Shown here piece after piece: positions 35,012-47,677 of a stretch of 64,000 nucleotides of DNA. Source of the DNA: Datura wrightii (lineage: Eukaryota; Streptophyta; Magnoliopsida; Solanales; Solanaceae); the NCBI GenBank assembly GCA_035772735.1, contig JASDFA010000001.1:77526001-77590000 (forward strand), read 5' to 3'. The translations under genes and the position numbers were made by a program. The notes below the pieces were generated by a model. That model saw only the letters and a list, made by a program, of their open reading frames with translations, did no database searches and was not told where the DNA came from. How positions within the stretch are numbered: the stretch's first letter is position 1; every line of letters starts with the position of its first letter.

Positions 35012-35198
35012 GGAATTGATAGGCCTGCACACTTTAAAACCACTTATACACGGACTGGTAATGGTTTTATATACACACCATATTTGCCAGAAACTATTAG
35101 GATCTGAGAGGTAGCACGAGCTACATCACCCATGCTATGTACAAGACTATGGACAAGGAAGAGGCCACTTCCACCACAACACACATACTAATCAGCCA

Positions 35199-38100
35199 CT
35201 ACTTAAAACTGCTTACCTTTTGTACAGAATTGAAAAACCTAATCATGTTGTCATAAATATCTGTTTTTGCCCTTATACTCAGGAGGAAGTCAATATGACC
35301 ATATTCCTCAATATATAGCAGATCTGGCTTGGATTTCAACTCCTTTAATGTATGTTGGACATCGATGACATCTGCTAACGCGTCATTGCCCCCATAACCC
35401 ATCCACAATGGCAGTGAAGTGGGAATCTGGCTGATATCAAATACTGGGGGCTTTGGTTGGTTATAGCGCATGAGATTTCTCCACATTCCATAATCATACA
35501 TAGCAAAACTCCCTTTACGGATCACTGCAAAATTTTGGTTCAGGAATATAAGGACCAAGAATGATAATATGAGCAGTTAACCTACTCGTGAATGCACTCA
35601 AAGTAGCAAAGATCATAACAACATTAACATGTTTGGCGAAAGGAGGTAAAACAGTGCCCAAGAGGAGGAATGTCCTCACTTAAACCTTGTTCAGGAGACA
35701 TTAACAAAGAAAAAAACTGAAGATACCTGATTCAAGATATTGAAATGAACAGGGAATAGGAGACAAACCCCAAACTATTGATTTAGTGGTCGAAGTTCTA
35801 GATTTAAACTAGATCTGAATCCAGCCTTGTCACCCTAACCCAGGGGCCAAACTTACTATTCCCCATCCCACTTGAAAAAAGAAAATAATAATGGCATACT
35901 ATATTTTGCATAATCTGAACGTATGTACATACTCTGGAAGAGATGATGCAAGTTCTTCGAGGATGATGGGTGAGGTTCATATTCAAGATAGAAATCAATC
36001 CGTGAATCATTGAAGCAACAATTCTTGCCTGCATGAATATTGATCATCGAGAAAGTATGGAAAGACGTAGTTCATACTTTATGAGATAGTCTAGTGCCTC
36101 AATTAGCAGCAGACAGGTAAAAAATATAACGCAACCCATACTGCTATCGATAGCGATAAAAAATATCAATGATGAATAAAATAATGAATCTAAATTAACG
36201 TGAACTAAATATGACAAAAGCAAGGACATTTTTTCTACTTTGAGATGAAATATTTTGATAATGAATTCCATGACCAAGCCCAATAGGTCATATAAAAAAC
36301 CAACCTGCTATATAAGGATAAGTCAATATGCTATGCATGAAGTAGAACATGACTATCAAGTACTTAAAGCAAACTTGCCTAAATTTAGTTGTTTTTCAAC
36401 CACCATAAACAATATAGCTAGGCAGAAAACTTGAAAATGCTTAAGAACAATCTCTCAATCCTTGTGTAGTTAAGAAACAGCATTATATGACTTCCAACTA
36501 TTCCTATTGCCATTGATTTCCGGACACTACTCAGAATAAAGTTGCCTAATTATGTTACATCAACTAAATAGTTGCCTAATATAGCTAAATACCTATTGAC
36601 CTTAATTTTATTATAGTTGCTAAAAATAGGAGTAGAGATCCAACGTACTGAATCCAATCTAGAATTACTGCTTTTCCAAGGCTAGTCATATATTACCAAT
36701 GGAATTCTCTAGTGTGAATGGCAGTTAAAACTTTAAGCAGCAAAAGTTCACATAGAAATGACTTGGAGGCTGACTTCTAAGATGTTTCTAGGATCTAACT
36801 TCTCTTAAACTGGCCAATTCTTGCTTAAGATAGCCAAACCATACTAGATATTAAAAGAAAAGGATAGTCGAACCATTCTATACCAGCAATTGACCAGTTC
36901 CAAGCTTATGATGGGAAGTTAGAATCAGAAAAATAGTCATTTCACCAAACTGCAGAGAAAATAGAGCAAACAAATGTCTCTGTAAGATGCTAGTGCCAAA
37001 AGGATGGACGAACCAACCAAATTCTTTTTGACATCAATAGGCTAAACCTAATCCTTCACATCCAGCTTAAGAAGTACAATAGAGAACTAGTGCGGAACAA
37101 GTAGGAAATGCCTAGAAAGTGAGGATGTACAATGAAAAAGAACCTGTAATAGCACTTAGCCAGATGTCACAGTGAATATGCCCGTCGCACATCATATCCA
37201 TGATTTGAGTCCCCATATTACTGCAAATATTATAAGAAGCGTCAAGACTTTCAAGAAGGGCATAGAAGATCATAAGAATACTGGATAAGGAAGTGAAAGG
37301 TTTTGCAGAACCTTTTGAAATTAAGTTGATGGATGCCCAATGCAAGAATTATCTAATCCATAGCATAAAATTTGTCAGAGTATTTTTGAAGTCATATATA
37401 TAGTGAGACTAACATGGCGAGACACTGTTTCATCACCTCATCAAGATGCATTTTGACTAATCTAAGCACAAAATCTGAGGTGATATGATCTAAATATGAT
37501 ATAGGACAAAGGAGTGCTGCAGCTTTGACCATCTCCACAATATCTGGCTTAGTAAAAGCAGCAAGAGACATGATTGTTCCCTGAACATAAAATGAGGAAA
37601 AAAAACATAAGATGCTATGGCAATGAGAGAAAACCTTATAGTTACATAAGACATAGATGCTATGAAACAATCACCTGTGAATGTCCTATAACAAAAATTT
37701 TTTCTTTTGTGATTGAGTTTACGTATCGAATCATTTCTGCAAGATCATAAAGAGCCAACTCTTCCCAGCTCCAGTCCCAAAATTCCTAAGACATTCAATA
37801 GAGGACGTAAGACACTTCCATTACAAGCAGTTGTGTATATTTGGTAACTAGCACATCATCAGGAACTGCATATGTGATTTCTGCAAGAAATTATACTTTT
37901 TATAAGGACAAAGAAATGCACGATATCTCTGGCAGTAACTAGCACATCCTCTGTCCAATATGAGATATATTGGTTAAGCATGAAAAAGAGTTCACCAGCA
38001 TAGCCAACATCATGGGTAGAAGTATATTAAACTGACTCAAAAAGAAGAAAAACTATACATATGCCTTAGCTTATCTATGGAAATTTAATGTGGAAAGAAG

Positions 38101-41100
38101 AATATCATCATAGTTTCAACTTTCAAACTGAGTTGTTGAGTCAACTTGAATTCTTAAAAACTTGATTACCATATGCAAATTAGTATTCTATGCAAATTGT
38201 TGATGATTTTGGACAAGTTTACATACTAAAAGAGCATGATTTATATAGGCATCTTTGAAGTTTATATATTAACTTCTACATGCTGTGTATTGTGTTAGTT
38301 CTCTCTCTGCTCCTTATTCTGAATATATGATACATGATATTGTTGCGGAGTGTGATATGGAGATTTTGGGAGGTCATGTGAGCCCGATATGACACAGTGA
38401 AGGGGACTATTGAGTCTGAGATCATTGATAAGATCAATATGTGTGATGAGATGGTGCTAGCATCATACTGGCTGTTGGTAATACTAGTTCATGCACAGTT
38501 GGGGTTGTCACTAGTGTGGACGGACTGGTGATACGCACGGTTGGTTGGGGCAGTTGATGAGATGATGTTGACTATGGACGGTCTATTGAAATGCATAGTT
38601 CAACACAAGTAACAGCGTGCCTTATGGATGGTATGTTGCTAAGCATAGGTAACACCACGAGATAAATCTGGTTGCCACCAATGTGGACGGACCGATGAAA
38701 CGCACAGTTGGTTGGACTATTGATGAGATATTGCTGACTATGGATGGTCTATTGAAACACATAGTTCAACGAAAGTAAGGTTGGGCCCTATGGATGGTAC
38801 ATTGAAATGCATTGGTGGTATCGGAAGTTTTAGTTGGTTGACCATGTATATCATTCCTGTCAAATGTAATAATTGCAAAGTTTTGAAAAGTAAGTATTCA
38901 GTAAACCCTCGACACTATTCTTGTTGGGGACGATCGATGATGCTTACTGAGTACGTCCTGGTGTACTCATACTACATTTGTTGCACTCTGTGCGCAAATA
39001 TGAGTTTGAGCTATTGCGGAGTTCCGCAAAGAGCCTCAGAGATCTACCAGCATTCCAGAGTTGAGCTGTCAGCTCATTCATGGTAGCTGAGAGTCCTTTA
39101 CTTCTCTTTTGTATTTCAAACAGCTGATGTAATATTCCTATCAAAGTTGTATTTTCTATTCCTAGTAGCACATGACTTGTCAAACCAGTTCTTGGGATAA
39201 TTGTATTAGCTTCTGCGGTATTGAGCCTTTATTTATATTATTATCTTTCATTTTAGGTGTATCGTCTTGTATGAATCGCCTGATGGGTTGGGTTAGGTGT
39301 CATCACGGCTTAGGGGAATATGGATTATGACATTAATTTTGGGTACATGCAAAACAAAAAACATTCATGAACGGATTCATGACACTCTGAACTCTTAAAA
39401 TAACTGAAAATTTTTATGATTTGTATTTTACTTGCAACAAATTTGTACATGGTTGAAGGTAAATTTACATAGTATAATTGTAGGTTAATCATTATCATTC
39501 TTTTTGGTGAAAAATATGAAGATCGTGATAATACTCATGATTTCTTCCCATCATTTTTTCTGTTTTGCTCTTTCACCCCCAAAGTATGGGTGGTCATGTG
39601 ACAAATGTATTGAAAGAATTTGAGCTCTAATTTTTTTATGATACAGTAGCCTTAGCTCAGATCATGTACCACATTCCCGTGTACAACAGATTTAAAAATT
39701 TAAACTTCAAGACAATTTAACTCCAATTCGGCGTTGTTCCAGTTGAGCATCTAAGCTTCGCACAGTTAAATTCCTTCTCTAGAGCTGTTCTGCATATCAT
39801 TTGACTCGTAAATACAGTGTTCTCTCCCTCAATTTTGCAAAAATATTGCAGATAATAGAGGCAAAAAGTGATTATTATCGTCGCCAAAGAAAGCCACCAG
39901 ATGTCACAGATAGTTGACCCATTAAGCAGGCAGGAAAACAAAGGCTTGGCCGTGGCATGCAAAGCAAATCCATGTGGGGGATGCAATGTGAAATGAATGA
40001 GTTCGGCTGACCATATCATTTTTCACATCGTGTATAGGTATATAGGTAGAAGATCACTAAAGTTTTAAGAAATATCAAATCTTGAACCCATAATTACAAA
40101 GTGAAATGGATTTAGTGCTAAAGAATAATGGTTGAACCCATTAAGTATGAATCCTGGATTCGCCTCTGACAGCTTCTAGACTACCTCATGAAGGACAAAA
40201 CATATGCAAAACTAGAAAATTATTTATACATTTGACATACATAAGATAGAAATGTTACCTTATTTTTCACTGATAAAGATACATGCCCATGACTCCAACG
40301 TGTGCCACGCACATTTCCAACCCAAACATCAAAACCTTGATCAGCAAGGATAAAGCCCAATGACTGACTAGCAGAATTCATGAACCAAGCATCACCTGCC
40401 TGCATAAATCAAGATTCTACAAAAGTTCAGAGGTTGAGGAAACAGTCAGTTGTCAATTCTATCAGAAATGCAAGTATCACTCTGCACTCTCTTGCGGGAT
40501 ATTGGTATGCTTCAAGCAAAGAACTCTAAAATGTACTGTTACAATTCAAATGACTTGTGAACAGGGGCTTGGTACCATAAAGAACTCCAACTTAACTAGT
40601 ACTTTTCGAATGACTTGTAAACAGGGGCATGCTACCTTTGGTGAATTAGGAAATGGTTAACAAAAGTTCCTGAGCTATGTGTCCTGATACAGCTTGAGAG
40701 TGTTTCAGACACTTCCTTTTTTCTTCATATTATTTAAAATGATCTAAATAGAGCATCTGCATAAGTTCCTTACATGCAAAGAAACATATCAGTGGAAGCA
40801 ATACTAGCTGAATATGAAATGATCTGAACTGTCAAGGCTGAAGTTTCCATAAGATGGAGGTTAGTCACAGCTCATAGTGGAGCTAGAATCGTGCTTGTAC
40901 TGGAAATTTGCCCAAAATAGACGTTGCTGTAGTAAGTAAATTTGTTTCTCACTGATTATTCAGAAAAATATGCTCATTGCATGTTATGGCCACCCGGCGT
41001 CCGAGCAAACAGAAGAAACAGAGCATGACTTCTTTACTGTTCCTATTACCTTAGTGCCATTGAAAAGGATATTGTTTTTCTTATCAAGTCACTAAACAGG

Positions 41101-43675
41101 ATAGTTATTTGTTATTACTACATAAATTCTCAATTCATTGAGACTCCAAACCATAAAAGCTGCAAATATCCTGAATGGTTAATATTCTACATTGCACAAT
41201 CTTACTGTTAATCATTAAATTCCTAGATAGATGGGGAAAAAAAAAGGAACCTGAACAACCATACCCCCAAACCCTGGATTTAAAATTTTAACTCAAGTTC
41301 AATGTGCATCCTTGAACTCAACTTCTAAAGCTCTTGAGATGAGGATTACCCAAAATCATACAAGGAAACAATAACCCACTCCCTTGGCCCATGTGGGGCA
41401 CTCTAACACTAAGACCCAAAGACATTAAGTGGGCGTTTGGCCGTGAAAACAAAAAAATATTCACTTTAGTTTGGAATTTTTAAAGTTGGAGTTGAAGTTG
41501 TGTTTAGCCATACTTTTTGCAAAGATTATTTAGAATTTGAATGAACTTTATCTAAATATGGTTTATACCCCCAAATTTCAAAAAAAAACTAGCAAAATCA
41601 CCCAACTTAACTAATTTACCTGAAACATACAATCAAATCTGTTTTAAAAGAGTAATATCTCAAAATAGATAGTCCCATAATGTCATAGATTAGATCCCAT
41701 ATACGTGTTACTAGATACTATTACAAATATTTTTTTTTTACTTTTTTTTTTTTGGAATATTTGAAGTTAGAGTTGAAGATGGAGATGTGTTTGATTACAA
41801 CTTTTGCAAATAATTTTTTGGCTTTTTGAATGTACTTTTTCTTAAAAGCATGGAATATGAATTAAACACGAAATATACATTAAATGGAGTCATTTTCATA
41901 AAAATAAAAAATTTAGGGTAAAATTTAGAAAAGGAAAATATAGTGGAATTGAAAACAAGATTTTGGCTGTTTTCCAAATTCCAAATACAACTTCAAGTTG
42001 TATTTAAAATTTTTATGGCCAAACGCTGATTTTCAAATTAAGCAAAAAATAATTCCAGAAAAAGTGAAAAATTCTCATGGACGGGTCCTAACTTTGAGTT
42101 GTATTTCCTAATGAAGTAAGGTCAAACAGCAGATAAAAAAAATTTATAAGATAAGGTATATCATTGATTGTTGAGTACCAAGAAGGTACTTCAAAAGTAA
42201 GGTCATATAGCAGATAAAACGTTATACAATTATACAATACACCTAAGAAGGATTGAGCTAGTTTTGAGTTTTAAAGTGCAATTCTACTTACACGTCATTT
42301 GCTTTGTTTCTTTATATCTGTGAAAATAAAGAGATTAAATGCTATTCAAGATGCTTCAGCGGAAGTTTTACCTCTTCCTACCTATCTCACCTAATCTAAG
42401 ATGCTCTCCACAAAGGTGTTCTTACTCAAGATGCTCTCTTCAAAGTATTCTTATAAAATCTCCTTCACGAAGACACACTGTCTATTTTATCCCAAAAGAA
42501 CAAATTTACTTCTTGGTATCTGTTCGAACTTTAAGCTTTCTTTAGGAACATGAAGTTCATCGGAGAATATGATAAATGAAGCCAATTTAACCAGTAGGAT
42601 GCGATATTCAGATGTAGATACTTCTGACAAAGAAGAAATTCTGATTGATTTGGAGAAATGCCACTGTTTAGGGTGGTCCGATCATTATAAGATTCAGTTC
42701 ATAGATCCTACAACAGAACAAGCCATGTAAGACCAAAGGAATACGTACATACATATATATAGGAATTTTAAGTATGCTCCAAACAGGTTACAAAACTGCA
42801 ATAAAGGCCTAGTATTCAAAAGGTATTAAGTAACAAAGTTCAAGATCTGTTAGCAACATTACCATGAAGAGTCCATGGATGAGCAGAACTGGAAGACCCA
42901 TTTCTCCTCTGACAATTGTTGAGCGAGACGACACACGTTGAAGTCCAAGGAGGTAACCATCCTTTGTCTTAGTCTATGTGGATTTATCACACAAAAAAAA
43001 ATCAGTTAAATCAGCAACTAGAAGCGTCACACAAGGCCTCTTATGATTGAATAAAGCATAAAGTATTTAAAAAAATATCATCTCAAAGAACACTATGTCT
43101 ATATTGCTACATATCTCGAATTCAGGTAATTCATATTTTCCATAGTTATGAGATAGGACATTTGAGCAGAACTCCAGGAAAAAATAAGATCCACAATTTG
43201 GATAAAAAGAAATCATCAATGAATCAGCTACACCTCAACTGAAAATTAGTTAGAGGTAAGCAATATATGAATCATCTCTAACTAAATCTCTCAATACGAG
43301 TTCAATGTGGAGATAATTCATTATACTTGCAATTTTTTCATTAGTAATTAACTATCCTAACGCTCCTTTTCTAAACACAAATACCTGCGCATACGAGATT
43401 TATGAGGAAAAGAAATTGCAGACAGAAGAAATGCTGAAGATGATCCACTTCATCAAGTTACATATACATTACATATGTATAGATAGAGAGGATAGAAAGT
43501 GTACCCGATGCTCTGTGCATGGGAAACCAGCAGATTCTATGAGGTGAGCGCATAGACCTCCTGTGACTTGAGACTTTCGCCGGAGTTGTGGAAGGGCGGT
43601 GAAATCACCGACAGAATCAGTAGCATAGAACAGGAGAAACATAATAAGGGCCGCAAGTGCCCGAGTATGATCCAT
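35199..43675 (-). CDS. LIP1: Acid lipase, triacylglycerol lipase 1-like, eight exons
   Basis: Exons (minus): 43505-43675, 42863-42973, 40259-40399, 37675-37785, 37414-37580, 37144-37220, 35933-36028, 35199-35524. All introns are GT-AG, phases agree, and the sum is 1200 nt, giving 399 residues plus stop. Residues 1-23 look like a signal peptide, so a secretory or vacuolar enzyme is likely. Residues about 50-94 are the alpha/beta-hydrolase lipase N-terminal region (F-P-C-T-E-H, T-K-D-G-Y-L-L). The oxyanion-hole H-G is at 90-91. The nucleophile Ser177 lies in G-H-S-Q-G, split by intron 4. The charge relay is probably Asp339 (G-G-N-D) and His368 (Y-G-H-I-D-F). This fits plant triacylglycerol/acid lipases, closest in my judgement to Arabidopsis LIP1. 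The stretch spanning exons 5-6 (residues about 226-245) is roughly six residues shorter than I expect, so the exon 5 donor (GTTAGT) is the least certain junction. No stops or frameshifts occur. Confidence 0.9.
38340..39331 (+). mobile_element. Old gypsy-type LTR fragment in lipase intron 3
   Basis: The stretch opens TGTTGCGGAG and closes near GATTATGACA. It contains phrases typical of the R-U5 part of plant gypsy LTRs (GTGTACTCATACTACATTTG, then GGTGTCATCACGG near 39297). A tandem duplication of about 176 bp lies inside it (about 38508-38640 and 38685-38800), sharing GTGGACGGAC and GGTCTATTGAAA. There is no coding sequence and no confident target duplication. It probably is a decayed solo LTR. 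Confidence 0.6.
41431..42088. mobile_element. MITE-like element in lipase intron 2
   Basis: The left end is GGGCGTTTGGCCGTGAAAAC. Near the right side are the complementary TTTTATGGCCAAACGC (42010-42025) and then AATTCTCATGGACGGGTCC. The interior is AT-rich, and a segment at 41472-41550 is repeated at 41752-41830. Ends of this kind mark abundant hAT-like MITEs in Solanaceae. No transposase is present. Confidence 0.65.
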
Positions 43676-43970
43676 TTTCTCCGGCGACGAAGAGACCTGG
43701 AAGCGAGGACTGAGGTAGTGATGATGAATTCTTTTTTTCTTTTTTCTTTTTTTGAATTAAAAAATCTGTGACACCAAGTTGCTGTTGACTTTCCAATCAT
43801 GTAAAACGAGCGTTCTTCGCACTCCACTAAAAGAGGATAATATCGTAAATATCTCTTCACTTGTCCTGAATATTCATTCAATCACATTACCATCATACAT
43901 GGGTGGCTATAGTTTTAGCCAACCAGAAATTCTAATAGAAATCTAAACTTTGGATTAGATATGGAATTTA

Positions 43971-44600
43971 GGATTCGTTTGGCCAGGTAAAATAAAATTA
44001 TAATGTGAAATCATATGAGGTGGAATTGAAATTTTGTTTGGATATGCAATTTAAAATTATTAAGTTGTATCTTTTTCTCATGAAAAAAAAACTCTTAAGT
44101 TGTGAAAACTATTAAAATTTCTTCAATTTTTATATAATCTTACTAGATAAGTAAAAATTCATAACAAAGTATAATACAATATCACAAAGTTATTCTAAAA
44201 AAATACAATATTTATTGATCGAACTTTAGTTCAATAAAATATAAAATGAACACGAGTTGTAGTGTACTACTCTTTAGTATAATCCTTCCACATGGTTGAC
44301 AAAAGTTGGTATAAATAAAATACCAACAATATATTTTATTTACATCTAAAATAAATGGTTGGTAATATAGTTGGTATATATAAAATGGGTACGTCTTTTT
44401 TCTATAAAATATAAACTTATGGGTCAAATTTGTATTTGAAAAAAGTCTATCTCATAATTTGAAATTTCAAATCAAGGTTTTTTGAGATTTTGAAATTTTA
44501 TCTCATAATTTGAGATCATGAAATGAAATCGCATGTAGAAACGCTGATTTCATCTGATGATCTCAAATCACGAGATGAAATCGTATGTCTAAACGTCTGC
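43971..44600. mobile_element. MITE-like element upstream of the lipase
   Basis: The left end GGATTCGTTTGGCCAGG pairs weakly with the right end TATGTCTAAACGTCTGC. The right end is present twice in tandem (about 44501-44545 and 44560-44600), each with ATGAAATCG(C/T)ATGT and AAACG. There is no coding sequence. It starts about 300 bp upstream of the lipase start codon, inside the probable promoter. Confidence 0.6.
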
Positions 44601-45251
44601 TTAGTACTAGAACTTTTGATAATCCGAAAATTCGAAACTTTTATATCTTATATTCAGTTCTACCAATATAAAATGTGCCCAATACTAATAAGCAAAATTT
44701 TTAAAGGTTCAATATATTAGTACCCTATGCCTTCCCATTATGATATTACGTCTAATATGAAAATTACACAGCATGGACAGGAGGAGGACCTCAATCCTTG
44801 TTAACTGTAGAAAGTAATATATTCTAAGGAGTAAACTATAAGGTGAATTGAGATTATTAATTGCTATTGTCTCCTTCAGGATCAAAAGTCAAAATAAAAA
44901 ATTTAAAATATCCAAACTGATTAATCTAAAATCGAACTTAAAAGATTTAATCCAAACCAAATTTATCTAGATTGTAATTTCTTCAATTCAAAAATTAAAA
45001 TTCCAAATTAAAATTTTCATATCCAATCTGAATGGCCTAAATGCCCACCCTACGCTCGTATGCTAGTAATTCAAATTGGAATTATTATCTCTTTTAAGAC
45101 CTTTATTTAATTAAATAGGGACAAGATGCTGTCTATGATTAATCAAAATTCAAATAAAAAGGTCCAACAAGACTTGGTCCAATAGGATTCAGGCCCAAAA
45201 TAAAATAAGAATTTGTACTACCAATATAAAAAGTAAAGCCAATAATAAAAA
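44601..45251. other. Intergenic, no gene seen
   Basis: AT-rich sequence between the MITE and E3 with no open frame of note. Its last bases, AAAAA (45247-45251), form the left half of E3's target duplication. Confidence 0.6.
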
Positions 45252-47477
45252 TATTACACCCCGTAAAAGTTAGTAACTTACAAACGAACGCGTGGAGTGG
45301 TGTTAAATAAAGGAGGTACGACGCATGTAGGAAAACCCGAAGGTCGGGTCGAACGAGGTTAGGCCGCAAGGGCCAGCACGACGCGCCAGCACTCTGGCGC
45401 TCTGGGCAGCGCAACGCCCCAACCCTGCCAGTGCCTTGAGAGGCGCGCAACGCCAGGGAGACTCCGCAATAGGAGGCGCGCACGCGGCCCTAGGTTGCCA
45501 CGTTGAGTGGCGCGAGGCACCCCCTTTCCACCACCCCTAAATGTATATAAGGGTCCTTAAGTTCATTTGTGATCATTTTCCAGCATAGTCACGGCCAGAG
45601 AGAGTGTGAGACGAGAGAATTCAACGTTTTTTGTCCGATTACGCTATCAAACGTCTTCCAAACTCCGATTAACTTCAGGTATTGAATTATAAGTCTGTGG
45701 GAAACATTACTCCGGAGTTAGTTTCACGAAAAACACTGAATCGGAACTCCGCCGAGTAGAAATCGTTAGAATTGCTTCAAACTGATTTCTATACAATCAC
45801 AGGCTTCGAGTAAGCATTTCTCCCTTCTGAACTCTCCGGAAATTATACGTTTTCGGTCGTATTTCATCAAGTTAAGGTGTAGTTGATATTATTATGAAAA
45901 GTTATCATTTTCTTCGAATTGAGTACTGAAACTAGTCTCGTTCTCCCAGTAATACAATTATAGTTGCGAAAGGCTGTTGAATTCAGGTTGAAACTCGCCG
46001 GTCAAACAGGAAGTCGACACTTAAGGTATGTAAGGCTATCCTTTCGGCAAGTTATGTTCGTCGTAAAGTTAATACGACTCATATGTCTACAGTACTTCTG
46101 AGTAAACCTATTGGGGTCAGCCATTGTAAACTGAATTGAGCCTATAGCAATGAAATAATAATTCTTGTCCGAGTTAGCCTAGCTAGAATGATCTTCCCCC
46201 AAAGTTGAGTAGTTAGCTGTTATTCCATTTACTGAGGTTGTAAGGGCCATATTGAATTCCATTTACTAAGGTTGTAAGGGCCGTATTGAATTTCATTTAC
46301 TGAGGCTGTAAGGGCCGTATTGAATTCCATTTATTGAGGCTGTAAGGGCCATATTGAATTTCATTTACTGAGGTTGTAAGGGCCGTATTAAATTCCATTT
46401 ATTGAGGCTGTAAGGGCCGTATTGAATTCCATTTACTGAGGTTGTAAGGGCCGTATTGAGTTCCATTTACTGAGGCTGTAAGGGTTGTAATGAGTTCCAT
46501 TTACTGACGCTGTAAGGGCCGTACTGAGTTTCATATACTGAGGTCGTAAGGGCCATAATGAGTTCCATCAGATTGAGGCCACGAGGGCCACCCCGAGTTA
46601 CAGTTTATGAAAAAGTCTTTGGTGGTCAGGTAAGTGGAGGGGATCTTGTTTGTACTTGCCGGGGCTTATGGGGGCCCAGGTAGGTTTTTCTGTGTTGTTT
46701 GTCCCTTCCAGGCTTATTGGGGCCCAGTTAGGTTCTTGTTTGCATATATAGACTTGTTGTTTAGATAATTCAGACGGTACAGGTGTTGCAGGTTAAATCC
46801 TTACTCTTTCTTTTAAATCATTACAGATTTACCAGCTTTCAGTCAGTTATTATCTTTCTGCCTTACATATTCTGTACATATTGTACTGACACCGACCCAG
46901 GCGCTGCATTACTTTCTTGCAGGCGCAGATAGACGCGGTTCGGGATGATCCTAGCCTTCAGCTGAGGTCAACAGTTTATTCAGCTCCTTCCCTTCAGAGT
47001 TGAAAGTTAGACGAGGTTTACTTTTGATGTACAGTTTTGGGTAGGTCGGGGCCTTGTGCCGACCATAATATCACTCCTAGAGGCTTGCAGACTATTGTAT
47101 ATTTCCCGTGGTTAGTTTGCTAGGGGCGTTGTGGGGCCCGTGTGTGCTTTATTTCCCGTGATGTCTGTGTGTGGTCTTTTTTAGCTATTAGATAGCGGCC
47201 TTGTCGGCCATAGCGGAGTTTAGCGCCTGATTTACGCTTCGGTTATAACTAGATAACATGGTGGTCTTATCGGCCCGCATAGGATCGCTGTTATTGTGTT
47301 GTCCTGGTTAGCTGTCTTCTTTTACACGTAGCCTTGTCAACTAGGGGCTATATTTACAGCCGAGATATAGCTCGCTGGTTTCTTGAATTGAGTGTCAATG
47401 TGCACCAGTCCAGTTAGACTAGTTCAGACCCAGTGTGGCACTAGGTGCCGGTCATGCCTCCCAAGGTGGGGCGTGAC
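45252..47477 (+). repeat. E3 5' LTR
   Basis: Starts TATTACACCCCG (TG decayed to TA) and ends GGGGCGTGACA. Length is 2226 bp. A TATA box (TATATAAG at 45544-45551) follows a GC-rich block at 45340-45530. A 34-bp tandem array lies downstream. Confidence 0.93.
46225..46600 (+). repeat. E3 5' LTR 34-bp tandem array
   Basis: About ten well-preserved copies plus one diverged end copy of the unit with CCATTTACTGAGGCTGTAAG and GGGCCGTATTGAATT. Confidence 0.92.
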
Positions 47478-47479
47478 AA

Positions 47480-47492
47480 ACTTGGCATCATA
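47480..47492 (+). promoter_or_regulatory. E3 primer binding site, decayed
   Basis: CTTGGCATCATAG lies a few bases after the LTR. It resembles the initiator-Met site TTGGTATCAGAG with two changes, and E2 keeps the intact form. Confidence 0.7.
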
Positions 47493-47677
47493 GTAGGTCA
47501 TATCCTAGGGAGTCTGCAAACTGTGCCAAGCATAGTCCTATATATGGGTGTGTTGTGCACCACATCCTATAGCCAGGAGGCTATAAGGCACAATAGTATG
47601 GTTACTCTTTTTCTCCTCTAGTCGTGCTGCATAGAGTGACTTCCTGAGCTTATGTTATCCTATTTGTTTACAGAGAA

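Noticed and set aside
16553..35016. Target-site duplication for C3
   Set aside because: GAAGG at 16553-16557 and the bases after 35011 do not match. The ends are too decayed to claim one.
38781..39086. 101-residue open frame inside the lipase intron
   Set aside because: It is in the old LTR fragment, has no recognised motif and runs opposite to the gene.
39717..40019. Possible extra lipase exon on the minus strand
   Set aside because: Its peptide does not continue the lipase fold, and exons 3 and 4 join directly in phase without it.
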